A stretch of 64,000 nt of DNA from Mycolicibacterium parafortuitum (GCF_010725485.1 NZ_AP022598.1:1054001-1118000); one strand, 5' to 3'; shown: positions 1 through 8,213, numbered from the stretch's first letter. The notes: generated from the letters alone by a model not told the origin. Translations and numbers: made by a program.

Positions 1-111
1 GTCGGCGCCGCCGGCGGCCAGGTGGCGGGCCACGCAGGCGCCGACATTGCCGCTCGCACCCATCACCAGGGCCCGCTGGCCCGCAACCGTCACATCGTCG
101 CTGCTCGTCAT
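1..111 (-). CDS. NAD(P)-binding Rossmann protein, N-terminal fragment
   Basis: Only the first 37 codons are present; the gene runs off the left edge. The ATG at 109-111 is followed by residues reading MTSSDDVTVAGQRALVMGAS, then GNVGACVARHLAAGG. The GASGNVG glycine motif is the dinucleotide-binding loop of NmrA-like or extended short-chain dehydrogenase/epimerase proteins. Substrate and exact family cannot be told from this fragment. Bases 112-163, between it and the stop of the next gene, hold nothing recognisable. Confidence 0.6.
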   Translation of the reverse strand, partial: MTSSDDVTVAGQRALVMGASGNVGACVARHLAAGGAD

Positions 112-163
112 AGCAGCGTCATCGTAACCGCGACGGCTACCGTAAGTACGACAGTTCGGCCGA

Positions 164-964
164 CTACCGGACGTGCTGGCGCAGTACCGCAGCCGCGTCG
201 GACTCGGTGTCGTACACGCGCACGATGGCCTGATCGCCCGGTTTGAGGAATGTGGACTCACCGAGCGATGTGTAGCGGGTTGCCCCGATACCGATCAGGA
301 CCTTCTCCGGATGGCCGCTGGCGACCATCAACGCACCGACGTCCTCGAGCGGGGTGTCCGGCGACCCCTTCTGGTTCGCGAGCCGCTCGACGATCCAGTC
401 CAGCAGGACCTCGCCGTAGTAGGAGTAGCCGATCAGCGGGCTGTCGACGCCGTACTCGTGCTCCTCGCCGCCGCTGTCGAGGAAGCAGACCAGTCGCAGC
501 GTCGAGGTGGGCCCGTCCGGGGTGAGGTCGGAGATGTCGAAGAACTCGCTGGAGACCCCCTTCGACGACGGTCCCCAGTTCTTCTTGTGGCTGATCTTCG
601 GGGCCCCGGGCCGCCGGATCGAGCAGTCGTTGAAAGCGCCGAGCGCGAACGGCTGCAAGGTGACGACGGTGTCGCCCTCCCACACCACGTGGCAGGCCAG
701 TCCGACCTCGGGTTCGATCTGCAGATTCAGTGGGCCGTCGGTCTCGGCGGGCAGCACGATCTCGTCATTGGACAGCGGGAACTCGCCGAGGAAGGTCTCG
801 GAGCCGGGCGCGTACCAGGGGAAGATCCCCTTCGGCGCAGCGCCCTCGCTCGCCACGTTGACGAAATCGACCGCCTCCCCCGCCTGCTCCAAGTGGCCCG
901 CGAAGTTGCCCGCCACCCCGAATCCGAACCAGTTCCGCATCTCGCTCAGTGGGATTTCGATCAC
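164..964 (-). CDS. DUF5718 family protein
   Basis: About 266 residues from a GTG at 964, giving VIEIPLSEMRNWFGFGVAGN. The frame is open to 1090, but the upstream part (Arg-rich, FCCGAG) looks non-coding and overlaps the leader of the divergent small gene, so the GTG is preferred; ATG at 940 is an alternative. The protein is acidic and soluble, with no signal peptide or membrane segment. The segment GNFAGHLEQAGEAVDFVNV is typical of a conserved bacterial family of unknown function that I recall as DUF5718, related in fold to fumarylacetoacetate-hydrolase-like enzymes. The family assignment is from memory; no reaction can be proposed. Confidence 0.6.
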   Translation of the reverse strand: MIEIPLSEMRNWFGFGVAGNFAGHLEQAGEAVDFVNVASEGAAPKGIFPWYAPGSETFLGEFPLSNDEIVLPAETDGPLNLQIEPEVGLACHVVWEGDTVVTLQPFALGAFNDCSIRRPGAPKISHKKNWGPSSKGVSSEFFDISDLTPDGPTSTLRLVCFLDSGGEEHEYGVDSPLIGYSYYGEVLLDWIVERLANQKGSPDTPLEDVGALMVASGHPEKVLIGIGATRYTSLGESTFLKPGDQAIVRVYDTESDAAAVLRQHVR

Positions 965-1072
965 GGGCAGCAGCGTACGCCTGACTTCGGGCCGCCACTC
1001 CGACCCGGTGGGCTGATATTTCCCCGCCCGGCGGGGTACCCCAGCCCCGCAGCAGAACGGAGGGTGGAAACG

Positions 1073-1240
1073 ATGAGCAAAGGTCCTCAAGCGTCGCGCG
1101 ACGAATCAGATTCGTCGGCGACGGCTGGCACGCATTACGACACGGCAGCAGCACCACCACCGGGACCCGTCGACCACGGCCGCGACGGCGGGATGGCGAC
1201 CCGGGAGCTGGCTCCCGAGATCGCCGAACCCGACGACTGA
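1073..1240 (+). CDS. small acidic hypothetical protein (55 aa)
   Basis: ATG at 1073 is preceded by an AGCAGAACGGAGGG ribosome-binding region about 6 bases upstream, which supports translation. The product starts MSKGPQASRDESDSSATAG and is hydrophilic, rich in Asp, Ser, Pro and Ala, with no membrane segment and no cysteine; it is probably disordered. It is divergent from the DUF5718 gene and ends 4 bases before the convergent stop of the secreted protein gene. I do not recognise a family. The main support is the good ribosome site and the compact fit between neighbours. Confidence 0.5.
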   Translation: MSKGPQASRDESDSSATAGTHYDTAAAPPPGPVDHGRDGGMATRELAPEIAEPDD

Positions 1241-1244
1241 CCTT

Positions 1245-1541
1245 TTACGGGTAGTTCAGTCCGCAGTCGACTTCCATCATCACCGTGTTGGCCTCGGCGC
1301 CTTCGGTGGTGTTGACGACCTCGCAATTCTCCAGCAGTCCGCCGTCGTTACCGACCACCTGGACGCTCTTGCCCTCCGCCTGCAGCGCGGCGACCTCGTC
1401 GGCGGCGGTGGGGGCAGCGCCTGCGGTGCCGCCGGGGGCGGGGGCCGGGTCGTCTGGTTCGGCGAGCGCATTGCCGGAAAAGGCCAGTGCGGCCGCAACG
1501 GCGAGGGCACCGGTGCCGGTGACGAACGTCAAATGCTTCAT
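1245..1541 (-). CDS. small secreted protein with signal peptide (98 aa)
   Basis: The N-terminus MKHLTFVTGTGALAVAAALA plus FSGNALAEPDD has a basic start, a hydrophobic core and an Ala-x-Ala-type cleavage site near residue 27, so Sec export is predicted. The mature part begins with a Pro/Ala-rich linker (DDPAPAPGGTAGAAPTAADE). A compact domain of about 50 residues follows, with two cysteines (ENCEVVN and VDCGLNYP) that could form one disulfide. It resembles small exported mycobacterial hypotheticals; function unknown. It is divergent from the TetR gene at 1697, and a perfect inverted repeat at 1594-1617 lies between them, so it may be a target of that regulator. Confidence 0.75.
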   Translation of the reverse strand: MKHLTFVTGTGALAVAAALAFSGNALAEPDDPAPAPGGTAGAAPTAADEVAALQAEGKSVQVVGNDGGLLENCEVVNTTEGAEANTVMMEVDCGLNYP

Positions 1542-1593
1542 GACACACCTTCCTCACATCGAAGGAAACTCGCGGGCCGCGCGACACTTCGGC

Positions 1594-1617
1594 GTATCGG
1601 AAAGCGGCCTCCGATAC
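1594..1617. promoter_or_regulatory. inverted repeat, candidate TetR operator
   Basis: GTATCGGA (1594-1601) and TCCGATAC (1610-1617) are perfect 8-bp arms separated by 8 bases. The site sits in the 155-bp divergent region between the secreted-protein gene (start 1541) and the TetR gene (start 1697). Position and symmetry fit an autoregulatory TetR site controlling both promoters. The regulator-site pairing is inferred. Confidence 0.55.
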
Positions 1618-1696
1618 CGGGTTCCCCGCCGTCGCGAGGTTCTAACCTGCGAAAATCAGTGAACTTCAGGCTGACCGGACCGCATATCATCGGACC

Positions 1697-2332
1697 GTGC
1701 CCAGAAAGCATTCGGCGGCGCGGGCCGGCGTCGGTCCTGATGCGGATACGAAATCCGCAAGGACCCGCGCGCGCATTCTCGACGCCGCCGCCCATGTGCT
1801 CAGCGTGAAGGGTTACGCCGGGACCCGCCTCACCGACGTCGCGGAGTACGCCGAGGTTCAGGCCCCCGCCATCTACTACTACTTCTCGTCCCGCGAAGAG
1901 CTGATCGAGGAAGTCATGTTCGCGGGCGTCGCCGAAATGCGGCGCCACCTCAAGGACGTGATCGACGATCTGCCCGCCGACACGTCAGTACTGGACAAGA
2001 TCCTCGCCGCGGTCGAAGCGCATCTGAGGCACGAACTGGAACTCTCCGACTACGCCACCGCGTCGATCCGCAACTCCGGACAGATCCCTGAGCATCTACG
2101 GACCCGGCAGCGCAAGGAGGAGGCCGCCTACGGGCGGATGTGGCGCAAACTCTTCGACGAGGCCGTCGCCGAGGGCACGATCGACCCCGGCCTGGATGTC
2201 AGGACCGCTCAGCTGCTGGTGATGGGTGGATTGAACTGGGCGGCTGAATGGTTCGACCCCCGTAAGTTCTCGATCGACGACGTCGTACGCAATGCCCAGA
2301 TTTTGGTCCGCAACGGACTGACGGCGGCCTGA
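1697..2332 (+). CDS. TetR/AcrR family transcriptional regulator
   Basis: 211 residues from GTG 1697. Residues about 20-70 (RARILDAAAHVLSVKGYAGT, then RLTDVAEYAEVQAPAIYYYF) form the TetR helix-turn-helix with the usual YYYF end of the recognition helix. The C-terminal part has the layout of a TetR_C ligand/dimer domain (EHLRTRQRKEEAAYGRMWRK). The ligand is unknown. The gene is divergent from the secreted-protein gene, with a perfect inverted repeat 80 bases upstream. Downstream it converges with the FNT transporter gene. Confidence 0.88.
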   Translation: MPRKHSAARAGVGPDADTKSARTRARILDAAAHVLSVKGYAGTRLTDVAEYAEVQAPAIYYYFSSREELIEEVMFAGVAEMRRHLKDVIDDLPADTSVLDKILAAVEAHLRHELELSDYATASIRNSGQIPEHLRTRQRKEEAAYGRMWRKLFDEAVAEGTIDPGLDVRTAQLLVMGGLNWAAEWFDPRKFSIDDVVRNAQILVRNGLTAA

Positions 2333-2378
2333 CGCGAACACCTGATGCATATTCGGTGTCCCGACGATGAGATGCCGG

Positions 2379-3236
2379 CTACACGGTGGTCGGCACCGGG
2401 GTCTTGTCCACGCTGACCAGATCGGCCGGCCGCTTCCGCAGGGGTCCGGTCTTGCCGTGTGTGGCATAGATGACCAGTCCGACGAAGGCCAGCCCGCCGA
2501 CGAGATTGCCGATCACCGTGGGGATCTCGTTCCACAGCAGGTAGTCCACGATGGTGAACTCTCCGCCGAGCATCAGTCCCGACGGGAACAGGAACATGTT
2601 GACGATCGAGTGTTCGAAGCCGAGGTAGAAGAACACCGTGATCGGCATCCACATCGCGATCACCTTGCCCGGCAAGCTGTCTGACATCATCGCGCCGACG
2701 ACGCCCGTGGACACCATCCAGTTGCACATCACGCCGCGGATGAACAGCGTCAGCATCCCGGCCGCGCCGTGATCGGCATAACCCACGGTCCGGCCCTCCC
2801 CGATCTGGCCGATCGCCTGCCCGACGGCATCGGGTTCGACGCTGAACCCGTAGGTGAAGTAGATCGCCATGAACACGGCCACGGTCAGCGCACCGGCCAG
2901 ATTGCCGAGGAACACCCACCCCCAGTTGCGCAGCATCGGACCGAGCGTGACTCCCGGTCGCTTGTCCAGCCAGGCCAGCGGAACAAGTGTGAAAACTGCT
3001 GTCAGAAGGTCGAATCCGAGCAGATGCAGCATGCAGAAGCCGACCGGGAACAGCAGGGCACCGACCAGCGGCTCCCCGGTCTTCGTCGAGATGCTCACCG
3101 CGAACGCCGCGGCCAGCGCAAGGATCGCGCCGGCCATGAACGCGCGGATCAGGGTGTCGCGGGTGGACATGAACACCTTCGATTCGCCGGCGTCGATGAT
3201 CCGGGTCGCGAGGTCGGCGGGTTTGACGTAGGACAT
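2379..3236 (-). CDS. formate/nitrite transporter (FNT) family channel
   Basis: 285 residues from ATG 3236 (MSYVKPADLATRIIDAGESK), with GAGAGGAACGA just upstream. A GTG at 3260 in the same frame overlaps the cynS stop and is less likely. Six hydrophobic segments are visible, with the FNT features GFCMLHLLG, GNLAGAL, CNWMVSTG, FEHSIVNMFLFP and GNLVGGLAFVG. The family moves small monovalent anions such as formate, nitrite or hydrosulfide through pentameric inner-membrane channels. It lies directly downstream of cyanase in the same direction, so cyanate or bicarbonate/nitrite handling is plausible. The substrate is inferred from context only. Confidence 0.88.
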   Translation of the reverse strand: MSYVKPADLATRIIDAGESKVFMSTRDTLIRAFMAGAILALAAAFAVSISTKTGEPLVGALLFPVGFCMLHLLGFDLLTAVFTLVPLAWLDKRPGVTLGPMLRNWGWVFLGNLAGALTVAVFMAIYFTYGFSVEPDAVGQAIGQIGEGRTVGYADHGAAGMLTLFIRGVMCNWMVSTGVVGAMMSDSLPGKVIAMWMPITVFFYLGFEHSIVNMFLFPSGLMLGGEFTIVDYLLWNEIPTVIGNLVGGLAFVGLVIYATHGKTGPLRKRPADLVSVDKTPVPTTV

Positions 3237-3256
3237 GACTCGTTCCTCTCTCCGGA

Positions 3257-3703
3257 TCACCAGTGGTACGGCAGGAATTTGCCGTCGATCGTCACCACGA
3301 CGCGGTCACCGTCCGGGTCGGCGCGTCGCTCGAAGTTCACATTGCAGTTGATCGCGCTCATGATCCCGTCACCGAACTCCTCGTGGATCAGTGCCTTGAA
3401 CGCCGGACCGTAGACGTTGATCAACTCGACGAACCGGTAGATCGTCGGATCGCTGAGCAGCGCCGGATTCTCCGTGCGGTAGAGCTGGCGTTGCAGTGCC
3501 GCAACAGTTTCCGGGCTGAGCCCCAGCAACTCGCCGACGGCACCGGCCTGGGCCTTCGGCATCGGGTGACTGCCCAGCATGGCGGCCACCGTCCAGACCA
3601 GCGGCCGGTCGATGTGGTCGGCCAGTTTCTGCCAGCTGATACCGGTCTCCAGTCGGCGTTGTTCGATCTCGGCCATCACGGGCGAGGCGGGGTCGTAAGC
3701 CAT
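3257..3703 (-). CDS. cynS: cyanate hydratase (cyanase)
   Basis: 148 residues from ATG 3703, chosen because AAGGAG lies 6 bases upstream; an ATG at 3721 is in frame. Cyanase converts cyanate plus bicarbonate to ammonia and CO2. The catalytic Arg, Glu and Ser are present in YRFVELINVYG (R-x-x-E) and GIMSAIN, and the protein ends with the usual FLPYHW-type C-terminus. The N-terminal part (SWQKLADHIDRPLVWTVAAM) is the helical DNA-binding-like domain of the family. Its stop overlaps the possible GTG of the FNT channel gene, so the two are probably one transcript. The PAS-AraC regulator gene is divergent. Confidence 0.93.
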   Translation of the reverse strand: MAYDPASPVMAEIEQRRLETGISWQKLADHIDRPLVWTVAAMLGSHPMPKAQAGAVGELLGLSPETVAALQRQLYRTENPALLSDPTIYRFVELINVYGPAFKALIHEEFGDGIMSAINCNVNFERRADPDGDRVVVTIDGKFLPYHW

Positions 3704-3904
3704 CGGCGCTCCTTGGGTCATGGGGTCTTGCCTCTCATATCAGCGGCTCACGGTGGGGTTTGCCCATGGCAGAAGGCGCAGGACACCCGGCATTTCGCGC
3801 ATCACCGAGCAACTGTGCCGCCGCTTAACGGCGCTGTAACGAGTGGAGAAAGCCGCCGAAATCCGGCGGTCCTAGCCTGAGCCCCGATACCGAAGGCCAG
3901 GTGG
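3704..3904. promoter_or_regulatory. divergent cynS / PAS-AraC promoter region
   Basis: This 201-bp spacer between cynS and the divergent regulator must hold both promoters. CCGCCG-AAATC-CGGCGG at 3853-3869 is a perfect 6-bp-arm inverted repeat about 36 bases before the regulator start; it could be an operator or leader hairpin. GCCG-CTTAA-CGGC lies near 3820-3832. No confident -35/-10 pair was picked. Confidence 0.4.
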
Positions 3905-4681
3905 ATGGTGATCACCCGAATCGAGAACGCAGAACCTCCGCACATCGCGACCGCGCTGGACGCCGGGACGCTGTCCGCGGTGATCGACGTGGCGCCGACC
4001 CCGCTGTGGGTGATCGCTCCGGACGGCACGGTGGCGCTGGCGAATCAGGCCGCGCTGAGCATGCTCGGCTACCGCAGCGACGACGCTGTGATCGGGGCAC
4101 CGAGCCACGACACCCTGCACGAATGGCATCCCGACGGATCACGGTACCCGTCGGAGTCCTGCCCGATCCTCGACGGCTGCGGCACCACATCCGTCACCGC
4201 CCACGAGTGGTTCATCACCCGTGCGGGACAACCGATTCCGGTCACCTGGTCGGCCCGGCCGCTCGGCACCGACGGCACCCGACTGCTCGCGTTCGCCGAC
4301 GCGTCCGATCGCATCGCGGCGCAACGCCCCGCCGGTCGGCACCTCGCCGCCGCCGCGCGGTCGCGCACCGAACTGCGCTCCCGCCTAATGGCTCATATCG
4401 GTTCGCGGTTCCAGGATCCGGATTTCAGCCCGGCCAGGCTGGCCGCCGAGTTCCACCTGTCGCTGCGCACAGTGCAGCAACTGCTCGCCGAGGACGGCCG
4501 CTCACCGGCGACTGAGATCCGGCGTCACCGCCTCGAGCTGGCAGGAAGTCTCATCTGCCAGGGGTTCTCGGTGAGTCGGGCGTGCCGGGCAAGCGGATTC
4601 AGCGATCCCGGCACCTTCAATCGCGCGTTCCGGCGGCACTTCGGGGTGGCTCCGAGCGAGTGGGCCCGCCGCGCCGGTTAA
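3905..4681 (+). CDS. PAS-domain AraC-type transcriptional regulator
   Basis: 258 residues. Residues about 20-135 form a PAS-like sensor (APTPLWVIAPDGTVALANQA, then LSMLGYRSDDAVIG). The C-terminus, about 155-256, is an AraC-type double helix-turn-helix (FSPARLAAEFHLSLRTVQQL and ACRASGFSDPGTFNRAFRRH, ending FGVAPSEWARR). Replacing the cupin of classical AraC proteins with PAS suggests sensing of a small ligand or redox state. It is divergent from cynS-FNT and is the natural candidate regulator. The stop codon overlaps the stop of the convergent HxlR gene by four bases (TTAA). Confidence 0.82.
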   Translation: MVITRIENAEPPHIATALDAGTLSAVIDVAPTPLWVIAPDGTVALANQAALSMLGYRSDDAVIGAPSHDTLHEWHPDGSRYPSESCPILDGCGTTSVTAHEWFITRAGQPIPVTWSARPLGTDGTRLLAFADASDRIAAQRPAGRHLAAAARSRTELRSRLMAHIGSRFQDPDFSPARLAAEFHLSLRTVQQLLAEDGRSPATEIRRHRLELAGSLICQGFSVSRACRASGFSDPGTFNRAFRRHFGVAPSEWARRAG

Positions 4682-5100
4682 TTCGCGTTGTCGAACCGTT
4701 GTCGTGCCGCGGCGATGTCGTCTTGATGCTGCTCGGTCCAGCGGACCAGGGACTGCACGGTCTCGTGCAGGGTGCGCCCCAAATCGGTCAACTCGTAGTC
4801 GACGCGCGGCGGGACCACCGGGTGGACGGTGCGCCGCACCAGGCCGTCGCGCTCGAGCTGGCGCAGCGTCACCGTCAGCATGCGTTGGCTGACCCCGTCG
4901 ATCATGCGCTTGAGCTCGGTGAACCGCATCGACCCGTCGTCGAGAAGCGCGATGATCAGCAGCGACCATTTGTCGGCGATGCGATCGAGAATCTGCCGGA
5001 CCTCGCAATCCTCCCGCCGGTCCCACTGGAAGGCATCCGGGCAACAGCAGTCGGTTCCCTGCGGGGTACCGACTGACTTCAAAGTGCCTTCTTCCGCCAC
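4678..5100 (-). CDS. HxlR family transcriptional regulator
   Basis: 140 residues from GTG 5100 (VAEEGTLKSVGTPQG). The frame is open to 5217, but that would overlap the divergent MFS gene. The winged-helix core is clear: LDRIADKWSLLIIALLDDGS, RFTELKRMIDGVSQRMLTVT, LRQLERDGLVRR and VDYELTDLGRTL. Several cysteines lie just before it (DCCCPDAF and EDCEVRQ); HxlR regulators often use an N-terminal cysteine to sense electrophiles or quinones. It is divergent from an MFS exporter across 56 bp, so it probably represses that gene and itself. Confidence 0.88.
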   Translation of the reverse strand: MAEEGTLKSVGTPQGTDCCCPDAFQWDRREDCEVRQILDRIADKWSLLIIALLDDGSMRFTELKRMIDGVSQRMLTVTLRQLERDGLVRRTVHPVVPPRVDYELTDLGRTLHETVQSLVRWTEQHQDDIAAARQRFDNAN

Positions 5101-5156
5101 CGCTCCATGGTGCCTGATGATGTGGTCAGTTACCAATAGGAACCGAGGTTGGGTAC
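5101..5156. promoter_or_regulatory. HxlR / MFS divergent promoter
   Basis: A 56-bp spacer between the HxlR start (5100) and the MFS start (5157). It contains GGTCAGTTACC with short symmetric ends followed by a GGAACC and TTGGGTAC stretch. A compact operator here would control both genes. No operator could be assigned with confidence. Confidence 0.3.
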
Positions 5157-6554
5157 ATGGACGCAGTAGAGGCGAAGGCGACCTCCCGAATACGCGCGGC
5201 ACTGCTGCTCGCGGCACTGTGCGGGGCCGCGTTCCTGGAGGGCATCGACATCGCGATGTTCAACATCGCGCTGCCCACCATCCGGCAGGCGCTGGACCTG
5301 CCGACCGCCGAACTGCAGTGGATCGTCAGCGGATACGTCATCGGGTACGGCGGGTTCATGCTGCTCGGCGGACGAAGCGCCGACGTCTACGGCCGGCGGC
5401 GCGTGTTCCTGATCGCGCTGGTCGTCTTCATCGGGGTCTCCGCCCTGGGCGGCATCGCACCGAACGGCGCGACGGTGGTCGCGGTGCGCGTGGTCACCGG
5501 CATCGCCGCGGCGTTCCTGATGCCGGCCGGGCTGGCGATCATCACCACCAGCTTTCCCGAAGGGCCGCAACGGGATCGGGCGGTGCTCATCTACGCCGGT
5601 CTCGGCGCGGCCGGCTTCTCGCTCGGTCTCGTCGCCGGTGGCCTGCTGACCGCGTTCGGCTGGCGGTGGGTGTTCTTCGCGCCCGTCGTGCTCGCCTCCA
5701 TCGTGTTGCTGCTGGGGATCCCGCTGATCCCGCGCGACGACGTCACCGCCCGGCGGTCACTCGATCTGCCCGGGGCAGTGCTCGTGACCGGCGCCGTGGT
5801 GCTCACCGTGACCACCATCGAGAATGCAGCCCACGGAACGCTTTTCGGTTCGCTGACGTCTGGCGCTATCGCGGTGGCCCTGTTCGTCGGGTTCGCCGCA
5901 CGGCAACGCACCGCCGCCGATCCGCTGGTGCCGCTGGCCCTGCTGCGGCCAGGTCCGCAGACCAACGCGTACCTCGGCGCGGGCTGTCTGGCCGCCGGGT
6001 TCATGGGGTTCCAGTTCATCGTGGTGCTCTACCTGCAGGAGCTTCGGGGCTGGTCGGCGCTGGCCACCGCGGTGGCACTGCTGGTCGTCGCGATCGACGC
6101 GATCCTGGCCCCCACCCTGACCCCGGTCCTGGTGCGCCGGTTCGGGCTGTGGCGCGTCATCGCGGTCGGGATGGTGTTCGCGGCGCTGTCGTTCCTGCTG
6201 TTCACCGGCGTGGAGGCGGACTGGGTGTACCTGAGCATGCTGCCGAGCCTGCTGGCGCTGGGCATCGCGTTCACCCTGGCCTACGGCCCGTTGACGATCG
6301 CCGCGACCGACGGCGTCGAGGAATCCGCGCAGGGGTTGACCAGTGGGCTGCTGTACACGACGTTCCAGTTCGGCGCGGCGATCGGGCTCGCGACGACCAC
6401 CGCGGTGCAGGTCGCGGCGACCGCAGCCGGCGCCGGTCAGCTCGATTCGTACCGGGCGGCGCTTCTGGTGCCGCTGGCCCTCGGCGTGATCGGCATTGCG
6501 GTGGCCCTCCCCCGCGCCTGGCGAACCCCGCAGGCGTGTGCGGCCTCGGTGTGA
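5157..6554 (+). CDS. MFS drug transporter, DHA2 (EmrB/QacA) type
   Basis: 465 residues with about 14 hydrophobic segments, the DHA2 count. The N-terminus shows LEGIDIAMFNIALPTIRQAL (motif-D-like) and ELQWIVSGYVIGYGGFMLLG, followed by GRSADVYGRRRVFL (motif A). A motif C-like GLGAAGFSLGLVAGGLL occurs in segment 5. Proton-driven export of a hydrophobic drug or metabolite is expected. The divergent HxlR gene is the likely regulator. The substrate is unknown. Confidence 0.9.
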   Translation: MDAVEAKATSRIRAALLLAALCGAAFLEGIDIAMFNIALPTIRQALDLPTAELQWIVSGYVIGYGGFMLLGGRSADVYGRRRVFLIALVVFIGVSALGGIAPNGATVVAVRVVTGIAAAFLMPAGLAIITTSFPEGPQRDRAVLIYAGLGAAGFSLGLVAGGLLTAFGWRWVFFAPVVLASIVLLLGIPLIPRDDVTARRSLDLPGAVLVTGAVVLTVTTIENAAHGTLFGSLTSGAIAVALFVGFAARQRTAADPLVPLALLRPGPQTNAYLGAGCLAAGFMGFQFIVVLYLQELRGWSALATAVALLVVAIDAILAPTLTPVLVRRFGLWRVIAVGMVFAALSFLLFTGVEADWVYLSMLPSLLALGIAFTLAYGPLTIAATDGVEESAQGLTSGLLYTTFQFGAAIGLATTTAVQVAATAAGAGQLDSYRAALLVPLALGVIGIAVALPRAWRTPQACAASV

Positions 6555-6580
6555 CGGCAGGCAGCTTCAGCGGCGTACCA

Positions 6581-7354
6581 TCAGCCGATCGGGCGTACCG
6601 TCAGCATCTGCGACGACGTCCCGACCGGTCCGTTCTCGTCGTGAATGACGCTGTGCGTCAGGCCAAGACCGTCCGAACCGAATGACACCGTGGTGTCGAA
6701 ACCCAGCCACCCGCCGCGCGGTTCGCGGAACAGGTGCGCGGTCAGGTCGATGTTCGGGAAGGCCACCTTCTCCGGGTCGGCGCGTACAGCCAGACCGTTG
6801 CCGATGTCGAACAGCATGATCGCGGCCGTCGCCGGACTCACCGTCTCATCGGCGATCAGCCCGACGTCGGTACGCGCCCAGGCCGTCGCCCGGCCGGGGC
6901 CGATCTCCGTGCGTCGCACATCGAGGGACGCGATGAACGCGCCGCGCCACAGCCCGGGCATGTCCCAGGGCGGCGTAGCCCGCGGACCGGGAATCGGCGC
7001 GAAGCTCGACCCGGCGAGCGGCTCGGTGTCGAAGCGCTGCATCAGCCACGCCCGCAGCACCAGCACCGGACGGCCCGCGTGGCGCATGGTCGCCTCGACC
7101 AGCTCGATGCTGCGGCCGGGGCGACGTACCTGCACGTCCACCTCGACCACACCGATCGGCACCGTGCCGAGGATGTCGTAGGACAGCCGGGCCAGCGGCA
7201 GGCGGTCGTCACGGCGACGGTCTCGGTGCTGTTCGACGACGTGCGCGAGCAGACCGATCGAGGGCGCGATGTGCTGCTCGGCACAGTTCCACGCGCCCTG
7301 GGTGCGCTCGGTGGCGGCGAAACGAGCCTCGTCGAGGCGCTCGAAGTAATGCAC
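6581..7354 (-). CDS. thioesterase family protein (double hot-dog, acyl-CoA)
   Basis: 257 residues from GTG 7354 (VHYFERLDEARFAATERTQG). It has the pattern of TesB-like acyl-CoA thioesterase domain proteins: GAWNCAEQHIAPSIGLLAHV, then RLSYDILGTVPIGVVEVDVQ, VRRPGRSIELVEATM and, near the C-terminus, DLTAHLFREPRGGWLGFDTT with GLTHSVIHDENGPVGTSSQM. Both hot-dog halves appear present. It probably hydrolyses an acyl-CoA; chain length cannot be told. It converges with the MFS gene across 26 bases. Confidence 0.8.
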   Translation of the reverse strand: MHYFERLDEARFAATERTQGAWNCAEQHIAPSIGLLAHVVEQHRDRRRDDRLPLARLSYDILGTVPIGVVEVDVQVRRPGRSIELVEATMRHAGRPVLVLRAWLMQRFDTEPLAGSSFAPIPGPRATPPWDMPGLWRGAFIASLDVRRTEIGPGRATAWARTDVGLIADETVSPATAAIMLFDIGNGLAVRADPEKVAFPNIDLTAHLFREPRGGWLGFDTTVSFGSDGLGLTHSVIHDENGPVGTSSQMLTVRPIG

Positions 7355-7433
7355 CCGCCGATGATGCCCGCCGGGCCGCGCCAAACCTCAATCGCGGCCG
7401 CGTGATGTGGGGGACGACACGTCAGTGGATTGC

Positions 7434-8213
7434 TCAGCCTGTCTGTGGCGAGGGCGCGAGTGTCTCGTCGAACAGGTCGAGCACGGCACGCCATGCGCGC
7501 GGAGTGTGGGCCGGGTGATATCCGACGCCGGGCACGGTGGCTTGGGTGTGCGTGGATCCCTCGGCGGGCGATCCGTCGGGGTTGGTCGGCCGTGCCCAGA
7601 ACGCGTGCTCTGCTCCGCCGTACACGTTCACCCGCCAGTCGGCACCGGCACGCTGAAGCGCGGAGCCGAACGTCAGAAGCTGGTCCGGCGTGCATATCGG
7701 GTCTTCGGAACCCGTACTCAGCAGGTACGCGCCGGTCGAGTCGGTCCAGCCCTCGACGCTGACGTCGGGCAGGGCAGGGTGGACGACGGCGACGGCCGTG
7801 AAACTCGCGGCTCTGCGGGCAAGTTCGAGCACGATACGTCCGCCCGCGCCATAACCGAGTGCGCCGAGCCTGTCGGCGTCGACGCCGGGCACCGCGAGAA
7901 GGACATCGAGCGCGGCACGGCCGATGGCGTGCATCCGATCAGCATCGCCCAGCAACGGCAACACCCGGGCCAGCATCGCTTCTGGTCGACCGAAGAACAG
8001 CTCGCCGCCGTGGTAGTCCATCGCGAGGGCCACATAGCCGTGCGCGGCCAGTTCGTCGGCGCGGCTGCGCTGATAGTCGTCGAGGCCGATCCCGTCGTGT
8101 CCGATCAGCACCGCCGGCCAGGGACCGTCGCCTGCCGGCCGCGCAAGGTGCGCGACCATGGTCAGATCGTCGATGTCGTAGGTGACTTCATGCGTCACAG
8201 TCACAGCGCACAC
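7434..8213 (-). CDS. dienelactone hydrolase-like protein lacking the nucleophile
   Basis: 259 residues from GTG 8213; GTG codons at 8204 and 8198 are alternatives. It has an alpha/beta-hydrolase fold of the dienelactone-hydrolase family: PWPAVLIGHDGIGLDDYQRS, MDYHGGELFFG, the acid region STGSEDPICTPDQLLTFG and the His region GGAEHAFWARP. In the nucleophile elbow, where the family has G-x-C-x-G-G, this protein reads GYGAGG, so the cysteine is glycine. It is either non-catalytic or uses another mechanism. It lies upstream of and divergent from the APH-fold gene. Confidence 0.8.
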   Translation of the reverse strand: MCAVTVTHEVTYDIDDLTMVAHLARPAGDGPWPAVLIGHDGIGLDDYQRSRADELAAHGYVALAMDYHGGELFFGRPEAMLARVLPLLGDADRMHAIGRAALDVLLAVPGVDADRLGALGYGAGGRIVLELARRAASFTAVAVVHPALPDVSVEGWTDSTGAYLLSTGSEDPICTPDQLLTFGSALQRAGADWRVNVYGGAEHAFWARPTNPDGSPAEGSTHTQATVPGVGYHPAHTPRAWRAVLDLFDETLAPSPQTG

